A stretch of DNA of 64,000 bases from assembly GCF_036381655.1 (NCBI RefSeq), contig NZ_DASVCJ010000026.1, positions 62,001 to 126,000 of the forward strand, in the 5' to 3' direction. The DNA is from Ferrovibrio sp036381655 (lineage in GTDB: Bacteria > Pseudomonadota > Alphaproteobacteria > Ferrovibrionales > Ferrovibrionaceae). The translations under genes and the position numbers were made by a program. Of this stretch, positions 1-10,132 are shown piece after piece. Position 1 is the stretch's first letter, and every line of letters starts with the position of its first letter. The notes under the pieces are model-generated. The model searched no databases and was not told where the DNA came from. It worked only from the letters and a program-made list of their open reading frames with translations.

Positions 1-235
1 GGGCCGCTATATCGACGAGATCGCCGCCGCGATCGCTGGCGGCCAGGTTGTCGTCGACGTGCGCCAGCGCGTGGTCGAGACCGGCACCACCTATTACTGG
101 AATGGCCGGCCGCGCATGGCCTTCCGCTTCGATTTCGCCGGGCTGGAATATTGCCATTGCCCGCTTGCCGCCGATGGCAGGACGGTCGACCACGTCGCCT
201 CCTTCTTCCATTACAAGGGCATCAACCGCGGCTGA
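1..235 (+). CDS. C-terminal fragment of an unknown protein
   Basis: An open frame enters from the left edge (first full codon at 2) and stops at TGA 233-235, giving 77 residues. The fragment is rich in aromatic residues and contains TTYYWNGRPRMAF and a short CHC motif (EYCHCPL). I do not recognise the family. It is called coding because the frame is open from the edge, its composition is protein-like, and the next gene begins about 110 bases downstream on the same strand. Its function cannot be judged without the missing 5' part. Confidence 0.5.
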   Translation, partial: GRYIDEIAAAIAGGQVVVDVRQRVVETGTTYYWNGRPRMAFRFDFAGLEYCHCPLAADGRTVDHVASFFHYKGINRG

Positions 236-342
236 CGCAGTGCGGCAGATCGATTACTGGAATCGATCGTAACGATAAGAATGATCAATTGGACTGATTG
301 CCTAAAAGGGCGCAAGGTGACTGTGGAATCACCGGAGCCAGC

Positions 343-1422
343 ATGTCCGAACACGCATCCGCCCAGGCCAGCCCTTCCCAGGCCAGCCCTTCCGTTCAGG
401 CCGGCGCCCTATCCGAGATCCTTACGAGATTTACCGCAATCCTGCCGGGCCTTGCGCTGGTCACGCTGATCGCCCTGGCGGCGTCGTGGCTGTCGCGCCA
501 GTTGCCGCCGCAGGCGGCGATCAGCCCCCTGATCCTGGCCATCATGCTCGGCATTGCCGTCCGCAATCTTGCCGGAACGCCGCAGCGCTGCCGCGCCGGC
601 ATCGGCTTCAGCCTGCGGCGGCTGCTGCGGCTGGCCATCATTCTGCTCGGGCTGCAATTGACGGTCGGCCAGCTCGTCACGGTCGGCGGCAAGGGCCTGC
701 TGATCACCGCAACGGCCCTTGCGGCCACGTTCCTGTTCACCACCTGGCTGGGACGGAAGATCGGCGTCGAGCGCCAGCTCGCGCAGCTCATCGCGGCCGG
801 CACCTCGATCTGCGGCGCCTCGGCCGTCGTCGCCGCCAACACCGTCACGCAAGCGCCCGACGAGGATGTCGCCTACGCTATCGCCTGCGTCACCGTATTC
901 GGCACGCTTGCCGTGGTGCTCGACCCCAGCCTGGGGCTTTTGCTGCATCTGCCGGCGCAAAGCTATGGATTGTGGACCGGGGCCTCGATCCACGAGATCG
1001 CGCAGGTGGTTGCCGCCGCCTTCCAGCGCGGCGACGAAGCCGGCCATGTCGGCACCATCGCCAAGCTGAGCCGGGTGGCGATGCTGGCGCCCGTCGTGCT
1101 CAGCCTGGGAGCCCTGGCCAGCCGTCGCAGCCGCAAGAATGCCGGCGACGCCCCTGCCAGCGCCAAGGTTCCGCTGCCGTGGTTCGTCTTCGGCTTCATC
1201 GCCATGGCGTTGTTCAACAGCCTGGACGTGCTGCCGGCTGCCGCCAAGGCCGATCTGACGCTGACCGCGACCTTCCTGCTGACGCTGGCGCTGGCCGCGA
1301 TGGGCCTGGAAACGGATATCGGCAAGCTCAAGGCCAAGGGCCTGCGGCCTCTGCTGCTCGGCGCCGCCGCCGCCATATTCATCGGCACAGTCAGCCTTGC
1401 CCTGATCGAACTTGCCTATTGA
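343..1422 (+). CDS. YeiH/UPF0324 family putative sulfate (anion) exporter
   Basis: 359-residue multi-pass inner-membrane protein of the UPF0324/YeiH family (Cons_hypoth698), annotated in the literature as putative sulfate exporters. About ten hydrophobic segments are visible. Conserved family stretches include AGTSICGASAVVAANT in the middle and ASIHEIAQVVAAA after it. The ATG at 343 is chosen because CCGGAG lies 6 bases upstream; an in-frame TTG at 298 has no ribosome site. Residues 7-18 contain a short tandem repeat (QASPS twice), encoded by a DNA repeat at 361-394. A LysR gene follows 33 bases downstream on the same strand, as yeiE lies beside yeiH in enterobacteria, which supports co-regulation. 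The transported substrate is inferred from the family only. Confidence 0.88.
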   Translation: MSEHASAQASPSQASPSVQAGALSEILTRFTAILPGLALVTLIALAASWLSRQLPPQAAISPLILAIMLGIAVRNLAGTPQRCRAGIGFSLRRLLRLAIILLGLQLTVGQLVTVGGKGLLITATALAATFLFTTWLGRKIGVERQLAQLIAAGTSICGASAVVAANTVTQAPDEDVAYAIACVTVFGTLAVVLDPSLGLLLHLPAQSYGLWTGASIHEIAQVVAAAFQRGDEAGHVGTIAKLSRVAMLAPVVLSLGALASRRSRKNAGDAPASAKVPLPWFVFGFIAMALFNSLDVLPAAAKADLTLTATFLLTLALAAMGLETDIGKLKAKGLRPLLLGAAAAIFIGTVSLALIELAY

Positions 1423-1455
1423 GGCGGGCATCCCATTCGGGCGAAGCTCGTCCCG

Positions 1456-2391
1456 ATGACCCTCGAACAGCTCCGCATCTTCATAGCCGTCGCCGAAAGC
1501 CTGCATGTCACCCGGGCGGCGGCAAAGCTCAATCTGACCCAGTCGGCGGCGAGCGCATCCATCGCCGCGCTCGAGGCGCGCTATCATTGCCGCCTGTTTC
1601 ATCGCACCGGCCGGCGGATCGAGCTGACCGATACCGGCAAGGAATTCCTCGCCGCCGCGAAAGCCGTGATGGCGGATGTCGCGCAGGCTGAATCGGTGCT
1701 CAGCGAGCTGTCCGGCCTGCAGCGCGGCCATCTCGACCTGCAGGCCAGCCAGACCATCGCCAATTACTGGCTGCCGCCGCTGCTGCAGAAATTCCATCAG
1801 CGCCATCCCGGCATCCGCCTGAGCGTCACCATCGGCAACACGGCCAGCGTGGCCAGGGCCGTGCTGGAGGGCCAGGCCAATCTGGGCTTCATCGAAGGCG
1901 ATATCGACGAGCCGATCCTGACCCGCCTTCCCGTGCAGGGCGACGAACTGGTTCTGGTGGTCGGCAAGGGCCATCCCTGGGCGGGACAGAAGCGGGTTAC
2001 GCCCGCCGCCCTTCAACAGGCCGCCTGGGTGATGCGCGAGCCTGGATCGGGGACGCGGCAAATCCTCGAGGATGCCCTGCGCCGGCTCGGCGTCGATCCG
2101 GCCAGGCTCAATGTGGCGCTGGAACTGCCGTCAAACGAAGCGGTGCGCAGCGCGGTCATCGCCGGCGCCGGCATTACCGCCTTGTCCAGCCTCGTGGTCG
2201 ATGCCGGTTTGCGCGCCAGCCGGCTGCATCGCGTCGGGCCGATCTTCGCCTCTCGCGAATTCCTGGTGCTGCGCCATGGCGAGCGCCACCACAGCAAGGC
2301 GGAAACGGCATTGCTGGAGATGATCCGGCAACAGCGGGATCACACGGCAAGGCGGCCAGCTTCGCCGAAGAAGGCCAAGACAAGCGCATGA
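1456..2391 (+). CDS. LysR-family transcriptional regulator (CysB/YeiE-like)
   Basis: 311-residue LysR-type regulator. Residues 1-60 form the winged helix-turn-helix (LEQLRIFIAVAES, then AAAKLNLTQSAASASIAALE), and residues 90-295 form the periplasmic-binding-like effector domain. It sits 33 bases after the yeiH-like exporter and probably controls it, since LysR regulators are commonly paired with this exporter family. The gene order exporter then regulator on one strand differs from the usual divergent LysR layout, so the promoter controlled may be the one before position 343. The effector is unknown; sulfur or anion status is a guess from the partner. The stop overlaps the A-tract of the hairpin at 2395-2419. 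Confidence 0.9.
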   Translation: MTLEQLRIFIAVAESLHVTRAAAKLNLTQSAASASIAALEARYHCRLFHRTGRRIELTDTGKEFLAAAKAVMADVAQAESVLSELSGLQRGHLDLQASQTIANYWLPPLLQKFHQRHPGIRLSVTIGNTASVARAVLEGQANLGFIEGDIDEPILTRLPVQGDELVLVVGKGHPWAGQKRVTPAALQQAAWVMREPGSGTRQILEDALRRLGVDPARLNVALELPSNEAVRSAVIAGAGITALSSLVVDAGLRASRLHRVGPIFASREFLVLRHGERHHSKAETALLEMIRQQRDHTARRPASPKKAKTSA

Positions 2392-2424
2392 AAAACGGGC
2401 CTGGCGATGCCAGGCCCGTGGCTT
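2391..2424. terminator. Bidirectional intrinsic terminator between the LysR gene and hupB
   Basis: A perfect 11-bp stem (ACGGGCCTGGC / GCCAGGCCCGT, 2395-2405 and 2409-2419) encloses a 3-base GAT loop. Read on the minus strand it is followed by TTTT, giving a good terminator for the hupB transcript. Read on the plus strand it is followed by GGCTTTGTT, a weaker tail serving the LysR gene. It lies between two convergent genes, as expected. Confidence 0.8.
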
Positions 2425-2451
2425 TGTTCTCTCGCGGCTCTCAGCGGCGGA

Positions 2452-2724
2452 TCAGCTCACCGCTTCCTTCAGCGTCTTGCCGGCGCGGAATTTCGGCTGC
2501 TTGGTCGGCGGCAGGTCGATGCGTTCGCCGGTGCGCGGATTGCGCCCCGGACTTGCCGCCCGCGTGCCGACGAAGAAGCTGCCGAAGCCGACGATCCGGA
2601 CTTCCTCGCCGCGACGCAAGGCTTCGGTGATCAGATTGAACACCGTTTCCACGGCTCGCTCCGCCTGTTCCTTGCTGAGGCCCGTGTTGTCGCGAAGCTG
2701 GACCATCAAGTCTTGTTTGTTCAC
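2452..2724 (-). CDS. hupB: HU-family DNA-binding protein
   Basis: 90-residue histone-like HU protein. It starts MNKQDLMVQL, and the conserved beta-arm region GRNPRTGERIDLPPTKQPKF occupies about residues 60-79. It bends and compacts DNA as a dimer in the nucleoid. Length and sequence are typical. It lies 23 bases after lon on the same strand, the usual lon-hup order in proteobacteria, so some expression probably comes from lon read-through. The transcript ends at the hairpin 2395-2419. Confidence 0.95.
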   Translation of the reverse strand: MNKQDLMVQLRDNTGLSKEQAERAVETVFNLITEALRRGEEVRIVGFGSFFVGTRAASPGRNPRTGERIDLPPTKQPKFRAGKTLKEAVS

Positions 2725-2747
2725 GCTGCCGCCCTCCGGACTGCGCT

Positions 2748-5165
2748 TCAGTGTTTGACCATGCCCTCGCGGTCGCCCTGCGCTTCGGGCTCGACCACCG
2801 CAGGCTTGGCGAGGTCATCCTCGACATCGGTCCATTCGATCGGCTTCAGCTCGGCCACGAGGGCATGCCGCAGCACTTCCTCGCAGGTCGAGACCGGGAC
2901 GATCTCCAGACCCTTCTTCACGTTATCCGGAATGTCCACGAGATCCTTCTCGTTTTCCTTCGGGATAAGGACTTTCTTGATGCCGCCGCGATGCGCCGCC
3001 AGCAGCTTTTCCTTCAGGCCGCCGATCGGCAGGACACGGCCGCGCAACGTGACCTCGCCGGTCATGGCGACATCCTTGCGCACCGGAATGCCGGTCAGCA
3101 CGGAAACGATTGAGGTCACCATCGCCACGCCGGCCGAGGGGCCGTCCTTCGGCGTTGCGCCCTCGGGTACGTGGATGTGGATGTCGCGCTTGTCGAATAT
3201 TGGCGGCTTGACGCCGAAGGCAACCGCACGCGAACGGACATAGGACCGTGCCGCCTGCACCGATTCCTGCATCACCTCGCCCAGCTTGCCGGTGATGGTC
3301 ATGCGGCCCTTGCCGGGCAGCATCACGGCTTCGATGGACAGCAGCTCGCCGCCCACCTCGGTCCAGGCCAGGCCCGTGGTGGTGCCGACCAGGTCCTCCG
3401 CCTCGGCCTCGCCATAGCGGAAGCGCCGCACCCCGGCATATTTGTCGAGGTTCTTCGGCGTGACCTTGATGCTCTTCACGTCCTTGGACAGGATTTCCTT
3501 CACCGCCTTACGGGTCAGGTTCGCCAGCTCGCGCTCGAGCGAGCGCACGCCGGCTTCCCGCGTGTGGTAGCGGATCAGGTCGCGCAGGGCATCGTCGGTG
3601 ATCGACCATTCGCCCTTCTTCAGGCCGGCCGCATCCATCTGCTTCTCGATCAGATGGCGCTTGCTGATCTCGACCTTCTCGTCCTCGGTGTAGCCGGGGA
3701 TGCGGATGATCTCCATGCGGTCGAGCAGCGGCTGCGGCATGCGCAGGCTGTTGGCCGTACAGATGAACATCACGTCCGACAGGTCGTAATCGACCTCGAG
3801 GTAATGGTCGTTGAAGGTGTTGTTCTGCTCGGGGTCGAGCACTTCCAGCAGCGCCGAAGACGGATCGCCGCGGAAGTCCTGGCCCATCTTGTCGATCTCG
3901 TCGAGCAGGAAGAGCGGATTCGAGCTCTTCGCCTTCTTCATCGACTGGATGATCTTGCCCGGCATGGAACCGATATAGGTACGGCGGTGGCCGCGGATTT
4001 CGGCCTCGTCGCGCACGCCGCCCAGCGAAACGCGGATGAAGTTCCGCCCCGTCGCCCGCGCGATCGACTTGCCCAGGCTCGTCTTGCCGACGCCCGGCGG
4101 GCCGACAAGGCAGAGGATCGGGCCTTTGAGCTTGCCCGAGCGCTGCTGCACGGCGAGGTATTCAAGGATGCGCTCCTTGACTTTCTCCAGACCGTAATGG
4201 TCGTCGTTCAGCACCTTCTCGGCGTTGCGGATGTCCTTCTTGACCTTGGTCCGCTTCTGCCACGGAATGGTCAGCAGCCAATCGAGATAATTGCGGATGA
4301 CGGTCGCCTCGGCCGACATCGGGCTCATCGAGCGCAGCTTCTTGACCTCGGCCTGCGCCTTCTCGCGCGCTTCCTTGCTCAGCCGGGTCTTCTTGATGCG
4401 CTGCTCGATCTCGGCCACTTCGTCGCGGCCTTCTTCGCCTTCGCCGAGTTCCTTCTGGATCGCCTTGAGCTGTTCGTTGAGGTAATACTCGCGCTGGGTC
4501 TTCTCCATCTGGCGCTTCACGCGCGAGCGGATTTTCTTCTCGACCTGCAGCACGCCGATCTCGCCCTCCATCAGGGCGTAAACGCGCTCCAGCCGCTCGA
4601 CCACGTTGGCGATTTCGAGCAATTCCTGCTTGTCGCTGATCTTGATGGTCAGATGCGAGGCGACGGTATCGGCCAGCTTGGAGGGATCGTCGATCTGGTT
4701 GAGCGACACCAGCACCTCGGGCGGGATCTTCCGGTTCAGCTTCACATACTGCTCGAACTGGTTGATCACCGAGCGCGACAGCGCCTCGGTCTCGCGGGTC
4801 TCGCCGGCATCATCCGGGAGCGTCTCCGCCTCGACCTGGAAGAAATCTTGGTTATCGGTGAATTTGACGATCCGGGCGCGCTGGCTGCCTTCCACCAGGA
4901 CCTTCACGGTCCCGTCCGGCAGGCGCAGCAACTGCAGCACCGAGGCGATGGTGCCGACGCTGTGAATGTCTTCCGCGGTCGGGTTGTCCTGACCGGCATT
5001 CTTCTGGGCGACAAGCAGGATCTGCTTGTCGTCCTTCATGACGTCCTCCAGCGCGCGCACCGACTTTTCGCGCCCGACGAACAACGGCACGATCATGTGC
5101 GGGAAAACGACAATGTCCCGCAACGGCAGGACCGGAAATACTTGGGCGCGGGGTGATGTAAACAT
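2748..5165 (-). CDS. lon: ATP-dependent protease Lon (endopeptidase La)
   Basis: 805-residue cytosolic AAA+ serine protease that degrades misfolded and regulatory proteins. The N-terminal substrate-binding domain (about 1-200) starts VFPVLPLRDIVVFPHM. A coiled helical linker follows. The AAA+ domain has Walker A GPPGVGKTS and Walker B LFLLDEIDKM. The C-terminal protease domain has the Ser-Lys dyad: serine in PKDGPSAGVAM and lysine in GGLKEKLLAAHRGG. Length is normal for LonA. It lies downstream of clpX and upstream of hupB, and a heat-shock-like promoter precedes it at 5240-5268. Confidence 0.97.
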   Translation of the reverse strand: MFTSPRAQVFPVLPLRDIVVFPHMIVPLFVGREKSVRALEDVMKDDKQILLVAQKNAGQDNPTAEDIHSVGTIASVLQLLRLPDGTVKVLVEGSQRARIVKFTDNQDFFQVEAETLPDDAGETRETEALSRSVINQFEQYVKLNRKIPPEVLVSLNQIDDPSKLADTVASHLTIKISDKQELLEIANVVERLERVYALMEGEIGVLQVEKKIRSRVKRQMEKTQREYYLNEQLKAIQKELGEGEEGRDEVAEIEQRIKKTRLSKEAREKAQAEVKKLRSMSPMSAEATVIRNYLDWLLTIPWQKRTKVKKDIRNAEKVLNDDHYGLEKVKERILEYLAVQQRSGKLKGPILCLVGPPGVGKTSLGKSIARATGRNFIRVSLGGVRDEAEIRGHRRTYIGSMPGKIIQSMKKAKSSNPLFLLDEIDKMGQDFRGDPSSALLEVLDPEQNNTFNDHYLEVDYDLSDVMFICTANSLRMPQPLLDRMEIIRIPGYTEDEKVEISKRHLIEKQMDAAGLKKGEWSITDDALRDLIRYHTREAGVRSLERELANLTRKAVKEILSKDVKSIKVTPKNLDKYAGVRRFRYGEAEAEDLVGTTTGLAWTEVGGELLSIEAVMLPGKGRMTITGKLGEVMQESVQAARSYVRSRAVAFGVKPPIFDKRDIHIHVPEGATPKDGPSAGVAMVTSIVSVLTGIPVRKDVAMTGEVTLRGRVLPIGGLKEKLLAAHRGGIKKVLIPKENEKDLVDIPDNVKKGLEIVPVSTCEEVLRHALVAELKPIEWTDVEDDLAKPAVVEPEAQGDREGMVKH

Positions 5166-5239
5166 GAGCGATCTTATCCTGGGAGGGGCTTGTCAGGGGG
5201 CCCGGATCGACCGTCCTATCGCCACTCCGATGGGAGTTA

Positions 5240-5268
5240 ACATGGGAATTCCGGCAAGGTCCGTCAAG
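5240..5268 (-). promoter_or_regulatory. Possible RpoH (sigma-32) heat-shock promoter of lon
   Basis: On the minus strand CTTGACG (5262-5268) is followed after 15 bases by CCCATGT (5240-5246). These match the sigma-32 pattern CTTGAAA - 13 to 15 - CCCATnT well. The predicted start would be near 5232, about 67 bases before the lon ATG. lon is a classic heat-shock gene, which makes the match more credible. No other element is obvious in the 335-base gap 5166-5500 apart from the hairpin at 5446-5469. Confidence 0.5.
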
Positions 5269-5445
5269 GCACGGTTCTGCAACAGAAGGACAACATAATC
5301 TTCTACCCCGATTCGGCCATGGTGGACTCGCAACTGCCCCGGCACCCAGCGTCACCGACGGACAGGAAGGGCGGCCGGACCGGCCCGTTCGGAAAATTCT
5401 ACTAGAGCACGGATTCGGCGGGGCTTTTATCGCCCGAAATACGAC

Positions 5446-5469
5446 GGGCCGCCTTGCGACAGGCAGCCC
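5446..5469 (-). terminator. Stem-loop after clpX, possible terminator
   Basis: A 9-bp stem with one G-U pair (GGGCTGCCT / AGGCGGCCC on the minus strand) encloses a 6-base loop, starting about 30 bases after the clpX stop. There is no clean U-tract, so it may be a weak terminator or an RNA-end stabiliser. It separates clpX from the lon promoter region. Confidence 0.4.
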
Positions 5470-5500
5470 GCGATTTCAGGCAAGCCGGACGGCAGCGCGA

Positions 5501-6763
<1,263 letters not shown>

Positions 6764-7005
6764 GCCTACTCCACTGAGCGGGCCGGCGCCGGGCGACGCA
6801 GGCCCTAATCCATCGAATCGTCATCATAAGGAACCGTTGCCCCGTGCACAACGGACATGGTCGGGCCGCCAGGCGGGCGGAGGTCACATCATGGGGAACC
6901 GCCGCTTCATCTAAGGTCGCCCGCAGGGAAGGCAAGTCCCCAGTTTTCCGGGACTTTAGCGCTACCGCAAACGGGGCGGCCACGCCCTTCCACGCACGGG
7001 CCGGA

Positions 7006-7021
7006 GGCCGGTTTCCCGGCC
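7006..7021 (-). other. GC-rich stem-loop with GAAA tetraloop in the clpP-clpX gap
   Basis: On the minus strand GGCCGG-GAAA-CCGGCC (6-bp perfect stem, GNRA loop) lies 24 bases after the clpP stop, inside a longer GC-rich inverted region (about 6995-7040). No U-tract follows, so this looks like an mRNA-stabilising hairpin or pause site rather than an intrinsic terminator. The rest of the gap 6764-7044 shows nothing else I can support. Confidence 0.35.
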
Positions 7022-7044
7022 CGGTCCGGCCCGGTTCTCCCGGC

Positions 7045-7680
7045 TCAGGCCTTTTTGGCCGCGTCCTGCTCGGGCCGGCGGGCCACCACCTCGTCGACCA
7101 GGCCGAAGGCCTTCGCCTCTTCCGGGGTCATGAAGCGGTCGCGCTCCATCGCCGCCTCGATGGTGGCGATGTCCTGGCCGGTATGCTTGGCGTAGATCCC
7201 GTTCAGGCGGGCACGCAAATCCAGGATTTCCTTGGCGTGGATTTCGATATCGGCCGCCTGGCCCTGGAAGCCGCCCGAGGGCTGGTGAATCATGACCCGC
7301 GAATTGGGCAGGGCATAGCGCATGCCCTTCTCGCCGGCGGCCAGCAGCAGCGAGCCCATCGACCCGGCCTGGCCGATGCACAGCGTCGCCACCTTCGGGC
7401 GGATGTATTGCATGGTATCGTAGATCGCCAGGCCCGAGGTGACCAACCCGCCCGGGCTGTTGATATAGAAGGCCACTTCCTTGTTCGGGTTATCCGCCTC
7501 GAGGAACAGCAGCTGGGCGGTGACCAGGGCCGCGACCGCATCGTTCACCGGGCCGACCAGGAAGATGATCCGCTCCTTCAGCAAGCGGGAATAGATGTCA
7601 TAGGAGCGCTCGCCCCGATTGGTCTGCTCGACCACCATCGGCACCAGCATGTTCATGTAGCTATCGACCATCTTGTCCAT
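7045..7680 (-). CDS. clpP: ATP-dependent Clp protease, proteolytic subunit ClpP
   Basis: 211-residue serine protease subunit that forms the tetradecameric chamber docked to ClpX or ClpA. The catalytic triad is visible: Ser107 in GQAGSMGSLL, His132 in MIHQPSGG and Asp181 in AMERDRFM. Its spacing (25 and 49 residues) equals that of E. coli ClpP. The substrate-strand motif NSPGG is at about residues 74-78. It lies between tig and clpX on the minus strand, the standard tig-clpP-clpX cluster. Confidence 0.97.
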   Translation of the reverse strand: MDKMVDSYMNMLVPMVVEQTNRGERSYDIYSRLLKERIIFLVGPVNDAVAALVTAQLLFLEADNPNKEVAFYINSPGGLVTSGLAIYDTMQYIRPKVATLCIGQAGSMGSLLLAAGEKGMRYALPNSRVMIHQPSGGFQGQAADIEIHAKEILDLRARLNGIYAKHTGQDIATIEAAMERDRFMTPEEAKAFGLVDEVVARRPEQDAAKKA

Positions 7681-7763
7681 GTTGCGCCCCGCGAAATACG
7701 AAACCTTGTGTTGGCGATAATGTGGCGCAGACCGCGCCTTCCGGCAATGGCTGGCCCGCGCCG

Positions 7764-7793
7764 AAAAAAAGCGCCGGGAAGAACCCGGCGCTT
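7764..7793 (-). terminator. Intrinsic terminator of tig
   Basis: On the minus strand, about 30 bases after the tig stop, AAGCGCCGGG-TTCTT-CCCGGCGCTT forms a 10-bp stem with a 5-base loop, followed directly by a run of T residues (A7764-7770 on the plus strand). This is a textbook terminator separating tig from clpP. Confidence 0.9.
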
Positions 7794-7822
7794 CGATCTT
7801 TGGAAATCCGCGACGGAAGCGA

Positions 7823-9145
7823 TCAGGAAACCGCCTCGGTCTCCTTCTGCAGCTCTTCCTTGGTGACCTGCTTTTCGGTGACGTCGGCCATCTCGAGGAT
7901 GAAATCGACCACCTTGTCCTCGAAGATCGGGGCCCGCAGGCTGTTCGCCGCTTCCGGGTTCTTCTGGAAATATTCCATCACCTGGCGCTCCTGGCCGGGG
8001 AAACGGCGCGCCTGCTCGATCATGGCACGGGTGACCTCTTCCGGCTTGACCTCGATGTTGTTCTGGCGGCCGACCTCGGACAGCAGGAGGCCGAGGCGGA
8101 TGCGCCGCTCGGCGATCTTGCGGTATTCGGCCTTCAGCTCTTCCTCGGTCTTCTTCTCTTCGGCCAGTTCGGCCTCGAAGCGCGCCCTGTCGGCGGTCAC
8201 TTCGTTCCAGATCTGGTTGAACTCCAGCTCGACCATGCCTTCCGGCACTTCGAAGCTGTGGCGCTCGGCCAACTGGTCCAGCAGGTTGCGCTTCAGCTTC
8301 ATGCGGGCCAGGCCCTTATACTCGCCGCCGAGATCGCGCTTGATGTTGTCGCGCAGCTCCTGCTGCGAATTGAGCCCGAAGCGCTTGGCGAATTCGTCGT
8401 CCAGCGCCACCGTCTGGCCGCCGCGCACTTCCTTCACGGTGCACGCGAATTCGGCCGGCTTGCCCGCCAGCTCGGCATTACCGTAAGCCTCGGGGAAGGT
8501 GACCTGCACGGTCTTCTGCTCGCCCGCCTTCAAGCCGACGAGCTGATCCTCGAAGCCCGGAATGAAGGTGCCGGAGCCGAGCACCAGCGGATAATCGTTG
8601 GCGGCGCCGCCCTCGAACTTCTCGCCGTTGACGCTACCGACGAAGTCGATCACCACCTGATCGCCCTTCTCGGCCGCGCGCTCGACCTTCTCATAGGTCT
8701 TCTGCTGCTCGGCCAGGCGGTTCAGGAATTCGTCGACCTCGGCCTCCGTCGGCTCGACCACCAGACGCTCCAGCTTGATCGACTTGAAGTCGCCCGGCTC
8801 GATATCCGGCAGCAGCTCGATGGCGATGGTGCATTCGACGTCCTTGCCTTCCTCGAAATTCTGCAGGTCGACCTTCGGCTGCATCGCCGGGCGCAGCTGG
8901 TTTTCCTCGATGGTCTTCTGCAAGGCCGAGTTCACCGACTCTTCCATCGCCTCGCCCAGCAGCGCGCGGCCATACTGCTTCTTGATCAGCGCGGCCGGCG
9001 CCTTGCCCGGACGGAAGCCCGGCATGTTGACCCGCTGACGCAGGGCTTCCAGCTTCTCGTTAACCTGGCTCTCGAGCGCGGCGGCGTTGATCACCACCTT
9101 GTATTCGCGCTTCAGGCCGGAGGCGCTGATTTCCGTGATCTGCAT
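7823..9145 (-). CDS. tig: Trigger factor (ribosome-associated chaperone/PPIase)
   Basis: 440-residue chaperone that binds nascent chains at the ribosome exit tunnel. The N-terminal ribosome-binding signature GFRPGKAPAALI is at about residues 44-55. The FKBP-like prolyl isomerase domain spans about 150-240 (DQVVIDFVGSVNGEKFEGG). A helical C-terminal chaperone domain follows and ends in a charged tail. Length is normal. It starts the minus-strand quality-control block tig-clpP-clpX-lon-hupB, downstream of tRNA-Leu, and ends at a strong terminator (7764-7793). Confidence 0.97.
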   Translation of the reverse strand: MQITEISASGLKREYKVVINAAALESQVNEKLEALRQRVNMPGFRPGKAPAALIKKQYGRALLGEAMEESVNSALQKTIEENQLRPAMQPKVDLQNFEEGKDVECTIAIELLPDIEPGDFKSIKLERLVVEPTEAEVDEFLNRLAEQQKTYEKVERAAEKGDQVVIDFVGSVNGEKFEGGAANDYPLVLGSGTFIPGFEDQLVGLKAGEQKTVQVTFPEAYGNAELAGKPAEFACTVKEVRGGQTVALDDEFAKRFGLNSQQELRDNIKRDLGGEYKGLARMKLKRNLLDQLAERHSFEVPEGMVELEFNQIWNEVTADRARFEAELAEEKKTEEELKAEYRKIAERRIRLGLLLSEVGRQNNIEVKPEEVTRAMIEQARRFPGQERQVMEYFQKNPEAANSLRAPIFEDKVVDFILEMADVTEKQVTKEELQKETEAVS

Positions 9146-9238
9146 GACCGAAACACCTGTCTCTCAATAGAATTCCAAAGCGCCATCCGCCGCGATTGCC
9201 GATCAGGACAGAGGCATAGGCTTGAGCGCCGGGCGGAC

Positions 9239-9323
9239 TGGTGCGGGCGGAGGGACTTGAACCCACACGCCTTGCGGCACAGGAACCTAAATCCTGCGTG
9301 TCTACCAGTTCCACCACGCCCGC
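9239..9323 (-). tRNA. tRNA-Leu (anticodon UAG)
   Basis: The reverse complement folds as an 85-nt class II tRNA. The acceptor arms are GCGGGCG / CGCCCGC, the discriminator is A, and CCA is encoded at 9239-9241. The T-loop is GTTCAAGTC and the variable arm is long. The anticodon loop is TTTAGGT in a CAGGA/TCCTG stem, giving UAG at 9287-9289, which reads CUA and other CUN leucine codons. It lies just upstream of tig, in the same direction. Confidence 0.96.
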
Positions 9324-9421
9324 GTCCGCACCTGGGCCGGCGCGAAGGCGCAGTCTATAGCATGGAGATTTAGGCCGCGCGAGGCTTTTGGGCAGTTTTC
9401 CGCAAGCCGCGCACTGTCTTT

Positions 9422-10132
9422 TTAACTTGCTGCTTTGACTGGCTTTTTCGTCGTCCGCTGGTCGCAATGCAGCATTGCCTCGCGCTCGGCGAACCATTCC
9501 TTGGCATAGGCGCAGTCGGCGAACTCGTCATAATACGGGCCGCCCAGCGTGTAATGGACGATCGAGACGTCTTTTGCATGCGGATCGTAATCGGCCAGGT
9601 GGTTCCAGCGGTGCGGAAGCTCGCCGATCAGCCCGTCGTCGCCCAGCCACTTGAACTGGTGCAGTTCCAGCCCGCTGGCGCTGTTGACGTATTCCGGGGT
9701 CAGCGCCGTGCATTTGGCGCAGTTGAACAGCATGACGCTGGACCAGTTCTTCTTCTCGTATTTGGTCTGCACCCGGTCGAGGAATTTGACGTCCTCGGCG
9801 GGAACATGATTGTGCTTCACCACCTGGACCGCGTAGCGCTCGTCGCGCAGCGCCCAGAGCTTGGCGATGTCGTCCAGCACCAGCATGTCGTCGTCCATGA
9901 AGATCGCCCAGCCCTGGAAACCGGCGAGATACGGCGTCAAAAAGCGCGAAAAGGAGAAGTCGGTCGACTGCAGTTCATGCCGCGGCCGGGTATAGATTCG
10001 TGCCCCTTCGAGCTGGTTCAGCGCCAGATGGGTGATCGCCACCGGCTGGGAAGCCCGGCGATTGATGCTGAACGCGGCCACGCTGGACACCAGCGGGGCG
10101 GCGCGGCTGAAACCGATGAAGACGCGGATCAT
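9422..10132 (-). CDS. Glycosyltransferase-like protein (GT8/GT-A-like fold)
   Basis: 236 residues starting MIRVFIGFSRAAPLV. It resembles small bacterial glycosyltransferase-like proteins of GT-A fold. An acidic metal-binding motif FMDDDMLVLDDI lies at about residues 77-88, which would bind a nucleotide-sugar through a divalent cation. A later GDDGLIGELPHRWNHL matches the acceptor-side region of GT8-like enzymes. The ATG at 10132 is preferred because GGGAG lies 8 bases upstream; an in-frame GTG 18 bases earlier has none. It stands alone between tRNA-Leu and an AT-rich gap, with no sugar genes nearby, so donor and acceptor are unknown. Confidence 0.6.
   Translation of the reverse strand: MIRVFIGFSRAAPLVSSVAAFSINRRASQPVAITHLALNQLEGARIYTRPRHELQSTDFSFSRFLTPYLAGFQGWAIFMDDDMLVLDDIAKLWALRDERYAVQVVKHNHVPAEDVKFLDRVQTKYEKKNWSSVMLFNCAKCTALTPEYVNSASGLELHQFKWLGDDGLIGELPHRWNHLADYDPHAKDVSIVHYTLGGPYYDEFADCAYAKEWFAEREAMLHCDQRTTKKPVKAAS

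Noticed and set aside
361..394. Tandem repeat in the 5' end of the yeiH-like gene
   Set aside because: It is an in-frame duplication encoding QASPS twice in an unconserved cytoplasmic tail, too short to suggest function.
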